This document shows positions 52,749 to 63,550 of a DNA stretch of 64,000 bases, one piece after another. The stretch comes from Ostrinia nubilalis (Eukaryota; Arthropoda; Insecta; Lepidoptera; Crambidae), in contig NC_087099.1 in the NCBI RefSeq assembly GCF_963855985.1, positions 11,934,001 through 11,998,000 on the forward strand, given 5' to 3'. Under the pieces are notes generated by a model. That model was not told where the DNA came from and ran no database searches. It saw nothing but the letters and a program-made list of their open reading frames with translations. The translations under genes were made by a program, and so were the position numbers. Numbering within the stretch: the first letter of the stretch is position 1; each line of letters begins with the position of its first letter.

Positions 52749-52910
52749 GGATTAACGAGCTAGTGACAGTGAAATACCCTAAGGTGAAATGGTGATAAGA
52801 CTTGTTCGTTAGATTTCTCTTAATACCGCCCAAAATACAGTATTTAACAGCTAATCATAAACCTAAGTACATTTTTGATAACCTAATTTATTATTTGAGA
52901 GTTGACATTG

Positions 52911-53058
52911 ACGCCCGTATTCACAAACGATGCTTGTTTATGTGAAGTAGCAAATCGAACGCACAACGTTGAATAGAGCTCTGTGATTGGTTTGTGTGTC
53001 ACCCTGTGCGTCCACGCGCACTGTGAGACCTCACAGTAATGTTTGTGAATACAGGCGT
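52911..53058 (+). mobile_element. MITE family C
   Basis: ACGCCCGTATTCACAAACGA to GTTTGTGAATACAGGCGT, 148 bp. Confidence 0.85.
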
Positions 53059-53488
53059 AAGAAATTCCCAGATTTATTCCACTTTTTTCTAAGTGGCAAT
53101 TATGTTTTGACGTTAAAAATAATACGTTCGTGCCAGCCCTACGTTTTTACCTCATCCTTGATTCCCGGCGATGTTTTCATCGCTGTCCACGCTCCTCATT
53201 ACGCGGGCGAAGCAAAAAGAATCCCATTAAAACTTCTCCGTGATATATCCCGTATCATCCCGTGACGTCTTTACAATATAAATAAAACTTTATCCATTTC
53301 AAAGTTGATGAATAATTGCCATCTTTGTCTGATGCCCGTTGAATATTTATGTTGGAATTTACATTGGGACAATGACCGTGTACACGTCCACTTAAAATCA
53401 AGGGCTGTTTTAATCAGAACATTGACCGAATTTGGAAAATTTTGAAGACTAGACGACATAATTTTATAAATAAAACATGAGACACTCA

Positions 53489-53606
53489 GGCTGACTTGCA
53501 GCAACTAACTTAAACCGTAACTTTAACAAAAACCGGTATTTTTTATGGAGTTTGACAGATTTTTTTAACGTTTGTTACAGTTAAAGTAAAACTGTGCAAC
53601 TCAGCC
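53489..53606 (+). mobile_element. MITE family A
   Basis: GGCTGACTTGCAGCAACTAA to AACTGTGCAACTCAGCC, 118 bp, with TAA following. Confidence 0.75.
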
Positions 53607-53924
53607 TAAAGTCCTCCTACTTGTTATAATTATGATTTCTTATTTAAAAATATTACATAAACATAGATGCTAATCGGTGTGCTCTTAATTTTTAAGTTAA
53701 CAGCCATGATGACCCAGAGCCATGTCAACCTTAATCTCATATTATTGTTACGTTAATATTATGTTGACAAGAGTGCGTGGACTCTACCTGCCTAGTTGTC
53801 ACTTATTACATACGAGTATATTGTCGTAAAGTATTAAAATTTCTTGTAATAAAAAAGAGGCTTACAATGGTGACTGAGTTTTTTTACGCCTCGTACTCTC
53901 AGCACCAGCCAGATATATTTTCCC

Positions 53925-54094
53925 AAATTGGTATTAGGGCAAGCTATATTTGGGACATGATAAATGCCCTGTAGGCCTAAGATGCGCGCCGTGATAGGCG
54001 GTTATCACGCCATTTTATCGATTTTGCCCATACAAATTGACGTCGATAAAAGTTATCACGGCGCGCATCTTAGGCCTACTGAAAAGGGCATTAT
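53925..54094 (+). repeat. dispersed repeat (TTGTCCCGAAATGG family) split by MITE E
   Basis: CCCAAATTGGTATTAGGGCA, AGCTATATTTGGGACATGAT before the MITE and CTGAAAAGGGCATT after it. The copy at 36640 has the corresponding sequence uninterrupted. Confidence 0.6.
53972..54078. mobile_element. palindromic MITE family E, copy 2
   Basis: 107 bp with ends TAGGCCTAAGATGCGCGCCG. CTG occurs immediately on both sides, which may be a 3-bp target duplication. Reverse orientation relative to 43268-43374. Confidence 0.88.
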
Positions 54095-54486
54095 TTACTA
54101 AAATTATTTGAATTTGACGACTGTTTAATACGTAAAACATAATAAAATAAACGCAACATAAATTCACTAAAACCACGTAATGCACAGCTTTCATAATTAT
54201 CCAATGAATGATTTAACAACAGGCATTAAATTAGACTAAATAATTAAAAAGAGATTAACGCGTAGTTAACATTGAAAAGCGTGTTCGTTATAGTAATTAA
54301 CAGAAAAAACACGCAATAAACAGCTAAATACTGTTACTGACCTAACACAATTTGTGTTTACTGAAGGAAGGCGTATTTACGAAACATACCTACGTACCTA
54401 TTTCGCAATGATTTCAGCAGTATTGTATGAGTTACTAAATATCCTTTACAGTGTTTAGAGGTCCTGCCTGGCGGTAGTGGGCCAAA

Positions 54487-54596
54487 ATGAAGTATTTGTT
54501 CGTGGTTTTGATATTTACGTTCATTTTACATGTCAATGGCGGGGAAGTTTTTGATAGAGTCAGTGGAAAAATAGTTCCTGAAGCTGATTGTGCAAG
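54487..54596 (+). CDS. peroxidase-like exon 1 (signal peptide)
   Basis: Starts GCCAAAATGAAG, a good initiation context. Encodes the signal peptide, then GEVFDRVSGKIVPEADCA. Donor TGCAAG|GTATAT, phase 2. A possible acceptor TCCTTTACAG at about 54450 hints at an upstream untranslated exon. Confidence 0.8.
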
Positions 54597-57500
54597 GTAT
54601 ATAATCTAACATACTGTTACATAAATCGGAATAATATCGTACCTTTCTAGCAAATTACAGTGGTGAAAGAGACAAAAAACTGTCTTAATTTAATTAGTTC
54701 GATGAAAAACCCGCTGTGTTTACTCGTAACTACATGACATGCTGGATTACACCACCAGCTGTAGATGCACATTCGACCGTTTGGTGTAGTGGTTCAGAAC
54801 GGACTACTATGCCGAGAGGTCCCGGGTTCGATTCCCGGCCGGGCAGAAATTGAACTGATGAATTTTAATTTCTGTGACGGGTCTTGGTGTTTTCTATGTA
54901 TTATATGCATGTATTTACAAATAAATAAGTATTTAAGTATGTTTATATCCGTTGTCTAGTACCCATAGTACAAGCTTTGCTTAGTTTGAGACTAGAGGCG
55001 CAATGTAAAATGTCCAAGGATATTTATTAGGGTGGTCCTTATTTTTCGACTTTTGAATTATCGCTGGGGCACTTTCTCATTCGATTATATACCTCTAAAT
55101 ATGAAATTAGCTTTTTTTGTTTTTTTTTTGGTTAAGATTTAGAGGTCGCTACCAGCTGTCAAAATATTTACAAAAAGCTTTGAAGATCTTAACTCATGGT
55201 TTCATAAATGTTTTATTTAAGTGTTTATATCACATTTTACGTGCAAATGAACATCGCATAGATAGAATAGACAATCGCTTCTTGTCCCCTTCTCCCTTCA
55301 AACCCTCTTCTGTACCGACCATGGTACCGACGCGTCGACATACTAACAAGTTAACTCTTATATCTTAAAAATAATTGATTCAAATATGTACATTGTACAT
55401 AATATCTTAGCAACAACAATAATTTTGTAATATTTTTATTTAGCTTTGGCTAAAAATAAATGAATCTAACAAATACAGATTTTGTGTTTTTACTTAAAAT
55501 TCAAACCTTGGTAGCGACCCCTAAATGTCTTTTAAAAATTAAAAAAAAAATAATGAAAGACTCATATGGTATATATTCAAATTACGTGGTGCCCCGCAAA
55601 ATATAAGAAAAAATTTTTTTTTCGTAGGAATAGGGACCACCCTAATATTTATATTTATATTCGAAACCCGATAGGTGCAAATGTTAGTGCAATGAGCACA
55701 GGTATTCTTTAATGTAATTACCTATTAACTATTTTTTATTTGGATGTGAAGAACCATCTTACGCAACCCAATCGATGCCACTTTTGCAGTCATTGTTTCT
55801 GTAACGGCTGAAAATTAGTAACATTAAAAGGACTTAATAACACGTAATAAAAGATGTTAAATTACCATATTCGATGAAATATTAGCGTAATGGCTCATAT
55901 TGTAATATGCATGAGTAGGTACATTACATATAATTGCAATTTACATAAATTGGCCCGTGAAGTTTAACGCCAACGTGTTTATTATTATGAGCATTTATTA
56001 CGCTGTAAAATATGTTCTCTACCATTTGAAATAGTTGATGAACATTAAAGTCTGGGTTTTCAAACGTTAAATGTAATAAAGAAATTACAATATTTTCATT
56101 TAAATTGTGAATAATAATTCAAGGCAAGAAATTGTGAAAGGTATACTGTGATTGAAACTTTTTCTATAGATCATTAAAAGCAGGAAGGCACTGGATGCAG
56201 GCCGCTACCAACCGGTCATTATGAAAATCATTGGGGGAGACAGCAGTGCGGCGTCCTATGGCTGAAATAATGATGGCTATGACTTGATAAAGAAAATCAA
56301 GAGATCGTGCTATGTGATGATTTTTAGGAACGGCTTACACACGTCATACTGCAGTGGAGTCCTTCTGATGATGATGATGAATATCCAAAGACTATTTCCA
56401 TCATCATCATTTTTTGCTAGCAAGTCACTGCGTTAAAAGAATCCATACCTCAATAACCTTGTTTATGTTCGCAGACAATGTTCAATCGAGGTGAAACCAT
56501 GCACTCCTCATGAGGGTAGTCGGATCGATGGCACGTGCAACAACTACAAGCACCCAACTAGAGGGTCTGCTAAAGGACCATACTTGAGGCTACTCAAGCC
56601 GGAATATGGACATAGTAAGTTTGGAGAAGTAAGCGGTATCGCCTGGACAGTTTGTGAAATATGATTTCTTAAAGCAGTCTTTTATCTGCTGTATTACTCT
56701 ATGTATCCAAAGACAGTTCTCTTTTCCCCTCGAAGAATCTTGAAAACGATATTTATTTACCTACTCGTACCTACACATACCTATCGTCCCTCATACTTTA
56801 ACACCGTGAAACTGCACTTTCGTAACTTTAGAGGAGGTTTTTCTTCTTTCCTGTAAAGTTAAGAAAATGCAGTTTCGTGGTGTTGAAGTATAAGGGACGC
56901 TATGTACTCGTACTTCTTTAGTCTAATACATTTTTAATTTTTTGTTATAAAGCTAACAATCATGATGATCCAGGGCGAGTTTTGCTTGGGGCTGACTTTG
57001 AACGTTTTTATTGCCCACGCAATAAGTTTTTCAGGAATAAAGTTTTACGATCTTTTTAGTCTAACTTCAGCAATTTGACTTTTGTTATGATTAGGTATAA
57101 TATAAACATTTTCTTGCGCCATTTAATATTTTCAACCGGAGTATTTAAATAAGATTTTATAAATTACTTATTAAATTACACATTACCTAAGGTATGAACG
57201 TTATGAATGTTAAAAATTGTCTGTACACTCTCGACATAGGAACTAAATGTATTTACACGTTTAATAACTTTTTTGTATCTTTAATGTTCTTGTGACTAAT
57301 TGAAAAGAGCCTGAACGCCGCATTCTTAATTTCACAAAATATTTCAGTGGGGGGTCTTCGGGAAACCAAGCATGGAGAGCCTTTACCCTCAGCTCGGAAG
57401 GTCAGAACAGCCTTGCAGTCCAACGGCCGAGTTGTGGATAAAACCTTCAACTTGGCAGCTGCTGCCTTCTTGGAGTTCATCAACGTGGACATCAGTTTAG

Positions 57501-60500
57501 TCACTGGCCCGTGTAAGATTCATAAAATTGACTTCTAACAATCAATTTGAAATGAAATAGTGAAGAGATTTGTGATTTTCAGTTCTGAGAAAAAGATGAC
57601 AGGACTTTTAAAGGCCTTTAAAAAGATTGTTTAAGGATAAGAATCATAAAACTAAAAGTAAAGATATAAACTGTCGTATAATTTGATCTCAGTATTGAAA
57701 TTCAACGCAAAAGCCTCAATCTACCCTTGAGATTGAATCAACTTTTGATCTTCGATCCGTAAGATTCATTTAAATCTAAGGCTGGGTTCCACCATCTTAT
57801 TTTAACTTTGACAAACATCACAAATCTGTCAAACTCCATAGAAAAAACACCGGTGATCGTTATAGTTACGGTCAAAGTTAGGTGGTGCAACTCAGCCTAA
57901 AAGGGCGTTTTTTTTTTAATATCTATTTCTCCAGTGGACTACCTCCGCGAAAGAACCTACTGCTGTTACCCAGAAGGCGCCAATGACCCTCGATGTGACC
58001 CCATACCCATTCCCGACGATGACCCCTACCTCCGAGTCACAGGTTTACACTGCATGAACTACTCCAGGATCGAAACCTTCCAAGACAATGGCTGTATACC
58101 TAAAGATACGCTACCAGAGCAAGTAAGTACTTCGTTACTTTGTCTGACATTATTTAGGTTGCAGATAGATGGTGAAAACATCCGTTAAGGCTGATTTACA
58201 CGTATTAAGTAGTTAAATGTAACTTTTTATCTTATTTTTTCGGGTTAGATGTTGGGCGGGGCTTGTCACTTGACACGTTTTGACAACCAGTTTCAAAAAT
58301 CTAAACCGCTTAAGTTAGACGCTTGATATTTGGCATGCAGGTACTTACCTTAGTAAACTTAAAGCTTAGTTACAACAGGATATTGCAAAATTCTCACGGG
58401 AACGGGAGTTAGCGGGAAAAAACATTTGTATGAAAAAATCTAAACCGCGTAAGATAGATGAAGAGGGTAAAACGGGATCCACGCGTACGATGTCGCGGGC
58501 GGCCGCTAGTAGTGAATAAGAGCTTGACTAGATACCTACTTAAATACGTTTGCACATAGACTTAAAATTAGTGTGTGTACCTACAATAAGTATATGTACT
58601 GGAAATATTTGCTTTTTTCGGTAATTCGAAGAGTTTTAGATACCTACTTGACTTTTTCGATCTGCATGAGACACGGGTCTTTCAAATTAAACCCATTATG
58701 ATCGATTCTTAGGTTCAGGGAAATGGAAATTTAACTTTACCTCTTGTAAATTGTGTTTCAATTCACAAATTACAAGAGGTTCGTCAATTCGTCTTAAGTA
58801 AGGGTTTGTCTGTTTGAAAAATTTGTAAATTCTGTAATTTTTTTCAACCTTATTGTTTAAAAAATTAATTGTTTTTAATTATGATAATAAGGCAACTCAC
58901 CTAAAGACGAAGTTTTCTATCTCGCTGTAACACATACGCACAGGTATGGCGGGCAAGGAACGATTCTAAAATCGCACTTCAACACTCAACTTTCTCAACT
59001 TTAACATTTGCGCAGGGTTGTTAAGTTGTACCTCTGAATATTCAAACATTTCAGAAGGCAATCGATAAACTTACGTGTGTTAAAATTTAAATAGATAGGT
59101 ATCAAAATTTCAAACGCTTTCCTAGTTAAGTATTGGCTCAAGAATTCTTCGTCAAAGAAAATTCTAACAAGGTTAATTTATTCGAACTGTAACTTGGCAA
59201 GAAAATAGAGATGCTAGAAATATGAGTAGGTATACATTCTCGCAGATTTTTGGTGACCCGGTAATAGACAATTTGACACCACTCCCCAATAATTCGAAAT
59301 CACAATTTTTCCAAAAAGACACTTCATTCTGGTATTAAAAACTTAATTATTTTTTTAAATTACATGTAAATTACGATTTTTGGTCGCATTGTATATGAAA
59401 AAAAGTAGTTTATTTGAGTTGACAAAATAGTAACGTCACTTGCTTGTAGTGCCATACAAAATCTATGGGAGAGTTTCGTTTTAAAAGTAAGTCAATTGAT
59501 TGGTGGTGTCAACTAGAGATGAAACGGATATCCGGTAACTATCCGGTAGGCCGGATATCCGGCCTAAATTTACTATTCGGCCGGATACCGGATAGTAACT
59601 CACTATCCGGCCGGATACCGGATATTAAAAAACTACGACAATTTCCTATTAATAAAATGAAATACATTAATCTTTGAGGTAAATATCAATAAAATGGCTT
59701 ATAATAATGACGGCTTTTATTTAAAGTCCAAAAAGTTACAAAAAAGCCATATTAAAGCCTTTCAAAAAATATTTCTTTTTTTGGGCTATTCAATCTAATG
59801 ACGAATACATAAATAGTAAATAACTGTTTGTCGAAATATTGCCAAATAAAATAGGCGATCTTTTTTTCACTGATGGTCTGATGACATCATAATTTAATTT
59901 TCACTATTCAATCACACACGATGGCAACCGAAATTGCCCGAGTTGATCTGCTCCCTAAGACAAGTGGCAAAATTTGACATTCTATTCGGTCGGACGGATT
60001 CGATTTTCAAAAAGTGTGACTAGTCTAGTCTACTAATAGACCCACTGATCACATTCGAAACACCTGTGCGGCGCTAAACTCGTCACGACATGCAACAAGA
60101 CAATGAGCCAACTATCCGGCCGCCGGATATCCGGCTATCCGGCCTAGCAGCTGGCCGGATATCCGGTATCCGGTATCCGGCCAAACAACTATCCGTTTCA
60201 TCTCTAGTGTCAACGCGTCTATTATTTATCCTTTGAATTCGTCAGACCCGGTTTGAATTCCTAATGTCACTGAACGAGTTTAATGAACTCTCGAAGGCAT
60301 AATCCTAAAGCTACAAGAAATGCTTTAATATATTTATGTTACCAAGAAATATTAACTGAAACCAACTTTCTGAGAAGATGCTAGTATGAAATTGTTATCG
60401 TCGCTACTTGAAGCGACCGCGGTAGAGTTCATTAACCTTTCATGTGTAGATACTTATTTAATTCCTCTTTATACACATCATACTCATAAGCTACCTCATA

Positions 60501-62584
60501 TAAAAATAATGATTTAAATTATTGAATAATCGAATCCTTCCATTTGGCACTCGTAATTTACAGGTTGGTGGTTCTGCTATTGAGACTCACGCCCGTATTC
60601 ACAAACATAACTATGAGGTCTCACAGTGCGCGTGGACGCACATAACAGAGCTCTTTTCAACGCTTTGCGTTCGATTTGCTGCTTCACTTAAGAAAGCATC
60701 GTTTGTGAATACTGGCGTCAATAGCCAGATGATGATGATGAATTGACTAAACAATTAACTCTAACCTTTTTTCAGGTAAACAATCAAACGCCTTTGCTAG
60801 ATCTGTCAACATTTTACGGAGTAGACGAGGAAGCCCTTAAGGCCATCCGGATGTTTGAACATGGATTACTAAGAGAGGAAAAGAGAGGAGGCCGCCACGT
60901 GCCGTTAAATGAGACGGAAGATGTCTGCTTTCAGAACAGAGGGCCTGACCCTGTTTGTTATAAGTTTGGTAAATACTTAAACAAGTAGTTTGCATTATAG
61001 TTTTAGCGCTTTACTGAGTTAGTGTGTGAGGTAGGGAAGCGGCACCGTATTAAGTGTCCTTGCGCGCAAATGACTTTCGCGCTAATTTCTTTCGCGCTAG
61101 TGTCTTTCGCGCTCATGTCTTTTCGCGCTAACGTCCGTTCGCGCTAGTGTCTTTTCGCGCAAGTGTCCATGCGCGCAAATGGCTTTTCGCGCTAGTGTCT
61201 TCGCGCTAATGTCTTTCGCGCAAGTGTACCAGAACCGAGCGGCACGGGAGGCTTTAAGATGTCAAACGTTAGCGAGACTTCAGTGTACTTATCACGAGTT
61301 CACGTTAGGTGTGCTCGCTAGCGAGTACGTCAAAAAAATCTATGAAGATTTTATTTCTTGAAAGTAGCCACTAGGGGCGCTGCACAATATGTCATACGTT
61401 TAATGTCATTTTTTTACGCAGTCGCTAGCGAGCACACCTAACGTAAACTCATAGTAAGCACACAGATGTGCTTCATATTATGTGTTTTCATAGTTGTAGA
61501 GCATACGCTCTGTCCGTCATAATAATGTCAATGTCACCTTTCCCATGGCCTCTCATATACCTTAAGCACTCAGTTATACACTAGACTTATAAGTAAGTAA
61601 GGCAATGGAAAACTTTACTGCACAAAAAAACAATAAATAATGGGATCAGCTTTTCCAATTATTCACTTTGAACCTGACCTACTGAATTCAAAAATGTTAT
61701 AAAATGATTATGAAAAGTACCTACCAGTTATACATATAACAATCAATAATACTTTACAAGTACAAAAGAAACTTCCGTGATACCAAACCCCATAATCAGG
61801 AAGTATGATTAACTCCAAAATGAAGGATCATTACAACTCAATTATATTAATTTGGCCAATATTTCCCCTGAAGTAATTACTATTAATTGGCCCATTGTTC
61901 TCATAGAATTAAAATATCGTATAACAATATTGTGGAAATAGGAAGCAATATTTGCTTTCAAAATTCTAAACGTAATTAAGCAATAAAATTTTGTAAATAA
62001 AATAAAATATAAAAAGGCTTTAGATGGACACAAGATGAAAAAGTTTTATATTATATGTTTGAACACACACCTCACAGCCACTTTCTAAATAGATAAATCT
62101 TGAGAATTCTCATTCTCTACTCTCTCTACCTACGGTATGTTCACTAACGAAAATATTCTTAAGTAGACAATGAGCACACAAGACGAACACCATTAACATT
62201 GGACATGAAAAGAAAGACTTTAATCGATTGACGAATCTTCTGTGACTGAGTCTCTTCCGCCACTTCTCAGCATCAGCCCATATGTTGTCCCGAAGTGGTG
62301 GTAGGGCAAGCTTTATTTATGACATATAAGCGCCCCGGTAAGGGCCTACGTACTGAATAAACTATAGGATTGTTTATCCATAGGTTACCCAGAAGCTGGC
62401 AACATAGATCTGCCCACAACAATCATAACCATTTACTTCTACCGGGAGCACAACAGGATCGCACGGGAGTTGGGCAAACTGAACCCGTGCTGGAAAGACG
62501 ACAGGCTGTTCAAAGTGGCGCGCCAGATCAATATTGCGACTGCATCGAACATATTCTTGTATGAGCTCTTACCTGTGCTGATGG
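54487..62584 (+). CDS. animal haem-peroxidase-like protein (probable pseudo-peroxidase), 5' part
   Basis: Six exons (54487-54596, 56475-56614, 57348-57512, 57935-58122, 60776-60968, 62384-62584) give 332 codons plus one base, open throughout; intron phases are 2, 1, 1, 0, 1, 1. The gene continues past the window. The signal peptide is MKYLFVVLIFTFILHVNGG. Family marks: RIDGTCNNYKHP (residues about 54-66), EPLPSAR (94-100), YCC and C-rich loop (exon 4), LLDLSTFYGVDEEALKAIR (exon 5), FYREHNRIARELGKLNPCW and ELLPVLMG (exon 6). The active site is degraded: the usual WGQxxDHD reads FLEFINVD (124-131), so distal Gln, haem-linking Asp and distal His become Glu126, Asn129 and Val130. The RxxE pair before REHN aligns with Ala270 and Ile273. 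A secreted non-catalytic role is inferred. The proximal His lies outside the window. Confidence 0.88.
54774..55026 (+). mobile_element. tRNA-derived SINE, copy 2
   Basis: Head CGACCGTTTGGTGTAGTGGT with B-box GGTTCGATTCC, and the same body as 2207-2483. Lies in intron 1 of the peroxidase-like gene and abuts the next element. Confidence 0.85.
55027..55645. mobile_element. DNA transposon remnant with TTAGGGTGGTCC ends
   Basis: 619 bp with ends TTAGGGTGGTCC and GGACCACCCTAA. Inside each end lies AAATTAGC/GGTAGCGACC-type sequence in inverted order (TTAGAGGTCGCTACCAGC on the left, GGTAGCGACCCCTAAATG on the right). The 83-codon ORF at 55117-55368 (KYLQKALKILTHGFINVLFK) could be the end of a transposase but is not recognisable. 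Confidence 0.75.
56176..56280 (+). mobile_element. RTE-type LINE 3' end, short
   Basis: AGCAGGAAGGCACTGGATGC, AGGCCGCTACCAACCGGTCA, GGCGTCCTATGGCTGAAATA, ATGATGG. In peroxidase intron 1. Confidence 0.7.
56475..56614 (+). CDS. peroxidase-like exon 2
   Basis: Acceptor TATGTTCGCAG, donor CATA|GTAAGT. Encodes QCSIEVKPCTPHEGSRIDGT, CNNYKHPTRG and LRLLKPEYGH, the N-terminal hallmark of animal peroxidases. Confidence 0.85.
56783..56901. mobile_element. MITE with CGTCCCTCATACTTTAAC ends
   Basis: About 119 bp in peroxidase intron 2. The left end pairs with the right end GTTGAAGTATAAGGGACG. Outside, CTCGTACC and TACTCGTAC are also weakly paired. Confidence 0.65.
57348..57512 (+). CDS. peroxidase-like exon 3 (distal haem site)
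   Basis: Acceptor ATATTTCAG, donor GTAAGA. Encodes LRETKHGEPLPSARKVRT and the region FNLAAAAFLEFINVDISLVT that should hold the distal catalytic His. Confidence 0.85.
57780..57897. mobile_element. MITE family A with TAA duplication
   Basis: 118 bp, GGCTGGGTTCCACCATCTTA to GGTGGTGCAACTCAGCC. TAA on both sides (57777-57779, 57898-57900). It sits 37 bp before exon 4 of the peroxidase-like gene. Confidence 0.88.
57935..58122 (+). CDS. peroxidase-like exon 4
   Basis: Acceptor ATTTCTCCAG, donor CAA|GTAAGT. Encodes ERTYCCYPEGANDPRCDPIP, DDDPYLRVTGLHCMNYSR and NGCIPKDTLPEQ, with the Cys pattern conserved in the family. Confidence 0.87.
58440..58512 (-). mobile_element. Helitron/MINE-like end, reverse orientation
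   Basis: GGGTAAAACGGGATCCACGC, GTCGCGGGCGGCCGCTAGT, complement of the 18412 family start. In peroxidase intron 4. Confidence 0.5.
58740..58779. repeat. small inverted repeat
   Basis: CCTCTTGTAA and TTACAAGAGG with further imperfect pairing inside. Confidence 0.55.
59514..60206. mobile_element. hAT-like element rich in CCGGATA motifs
   Basis: 693 bp with ends TAGAGATGAAACGGATA and TATC(C)CGTTTCATCTCTA. GTGTCAAC lies on both sides (59506-59513, 60207-60214), a perfect 8-bp duplication. Both subterminal regions are packed with CCGGATAtCCGG-type palindromes. No ORF of note. In peroxidase intron 4. Confidence 0.92.
60589..60718 (-). mobile_element. MITE family C
   Basis: ACGCCCGTATTCACAAACAT to GTTTGTGAATACTGGCGT, 130 bp, ending 57 bp before peroxidase exon 5. 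Confidence 0.85.
60776..60968 (+). CDS. peroxidase-like exon 5
   Basis: Acceptor CTTTTTTCAG, donor TTTG|GTAAAT. Encodes VNNQTPLLDLSTFYGVDEEA and GLLREEKRGGRHVPLNE, matching the N(Q)xTxxLDLSxxYG block of animal peroxidases. Confidence 0.87.
61053..61229 (+). repeat. minisatellite of TTTCGCGCTAGTGTCT-type units
   Basis: About eleven units of 14-16 bp in peroxidase intron 5. Each has a CGCG core; seven contain TTTCGCGC exactly. Confidence 0.9.
61293..61452. mobile_element. MITE family D, copy 2
   Basis: CACGAGTTCACGTTAGGTGT and ACACCTAACGTAAACTCAT. The interior CGCTAGCGAG and the outside GTAAGCAC match 41457-41610. Confidence 0.78.
62240..62365 (+). repeat. dispersed repeat (TTGTCCCGAAGTGG family)
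   Basis: GTTGTCCCGAAGTGGTGGTA, GGGCAAGCTTTATTTATGAC, AAGGGCCTACGTACTGAATA. It ends within 20 bp of the acceptor of peroxidase exon 6. Confidence 0.6.
62384..62584 (+). CDS. peroxidase-like exon 6 (last in window)
   Basis: Acceptor TTTATCCATAG, donor ATGG|GTATGT. Encodes YPEAGNIDLPTTIITIYFYR, EHNRIARELGKLNPCW and NIFLYELLPVLMG. The normal R and E before the REHN block are missing. Confidence 0.87.
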
Positions 62585-63211
62585 GTATGTTGATTTTAAG
62601 TTGTAGAAATGTTGTGAACCAGGAACCATAATTATACTTAGTACCTACTTACCCAATTATTTTGGGGTCAAACCGGGTCTTGAGCTTCAAAACAACTTGA
62701 ACTTGCCTTTGAGATTAAAAACAGATTTGTTCTCATCCTATGTAGGTAGGTAATTTAGAAAGTTAGTTAGTCAAATCAGATACTTTAAGAAAACGCTGAA
62801 AGAAAAATCTAATAGTTACCAAAATCGGTCTTGAAAGTCCTCTGAAAATCGCTAATCATTGTTTTTGATTTTTTAAATTGGCACTTGAACTCGACTATTG
62901 AATTTACGAAATGCGACTTACGTGTATAAGCTTGAATAATTTCCTGAATTAAGATTCCATATTATAACGGTCCATCAAATTCATTACGGGAGCTAACTAA
63001 CTTCAATAACGGTATGTTCTATTATCCGTACATAACATAAAAGAGCAAGAAAATCTATAAACACCCCAGATACTGTTGAAAGATGTGAGAATAGTTATAC
63101 CTACCAGTGAAAACCTCAAATTGATCCTTAACACAATGTGACAGGTTTCACAATCGCCTGCACATATGAACAGAGAGGACAAACGAGCGTGACTAATAGG
63201 AGCCTCCGGCC
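62585..63211. other. start of peroxidase intron 6
   Basis: No further exon could be recognised up to the window end. The sequence is AT-rich without clear repeats. Confidence 0.5.
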
Positions 63212-63550
63212 TAGGGTTGCCAGATAGATAATAACAAATCCTGGAAAACTCTACTAGGACGACGGTGCCGGGTCGTGGTGATCATAGTGAAAATGTATCT
63301 TATTTTCTTTTATCTACAAAAGATTTGATTTGTATTTGAAAGGAAAAATGACATTTATTTTCAAATGCATACTTTTATTAGATTTACATACTTGGTAGGA
63401 CTAACAGGTAGTCCAGCCGTGTCATTCGTTGTTAGTTTATTTTTTCACAAAACTAGTAGGTTTTCGGAAATCCGAGACAATAAGGTCTAATTACTGGACA
63501 CGGGACACGACGCAGAATCCCGGGACAATCCCGGATTTCTGGCAACCCTA
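63212..63550. mobile_element. hAT-like element with TAGGGTTGCCAGA ends
   Basis: 339 bp. Flanks CTCCGGCC (63204-63211) and CTCTGGCC (63551-63558) match in 7 of 8 positions. The termini resemble those at 19203-19505, but the interior differs. Confidence 0.8.

Noticed and set aside
61053..61229. CRISPR-like array
   Set aside because: Units are contiguous 14-16-bp variants of one sequence without unique spacers, and the context is a eukaryotic intron.
62370..62564. 64-codon ORF over peroxidase exon 6
   Set aside because: Out of frame; the frame continuing from exon 5 gives the conserved YREHNRIA block.
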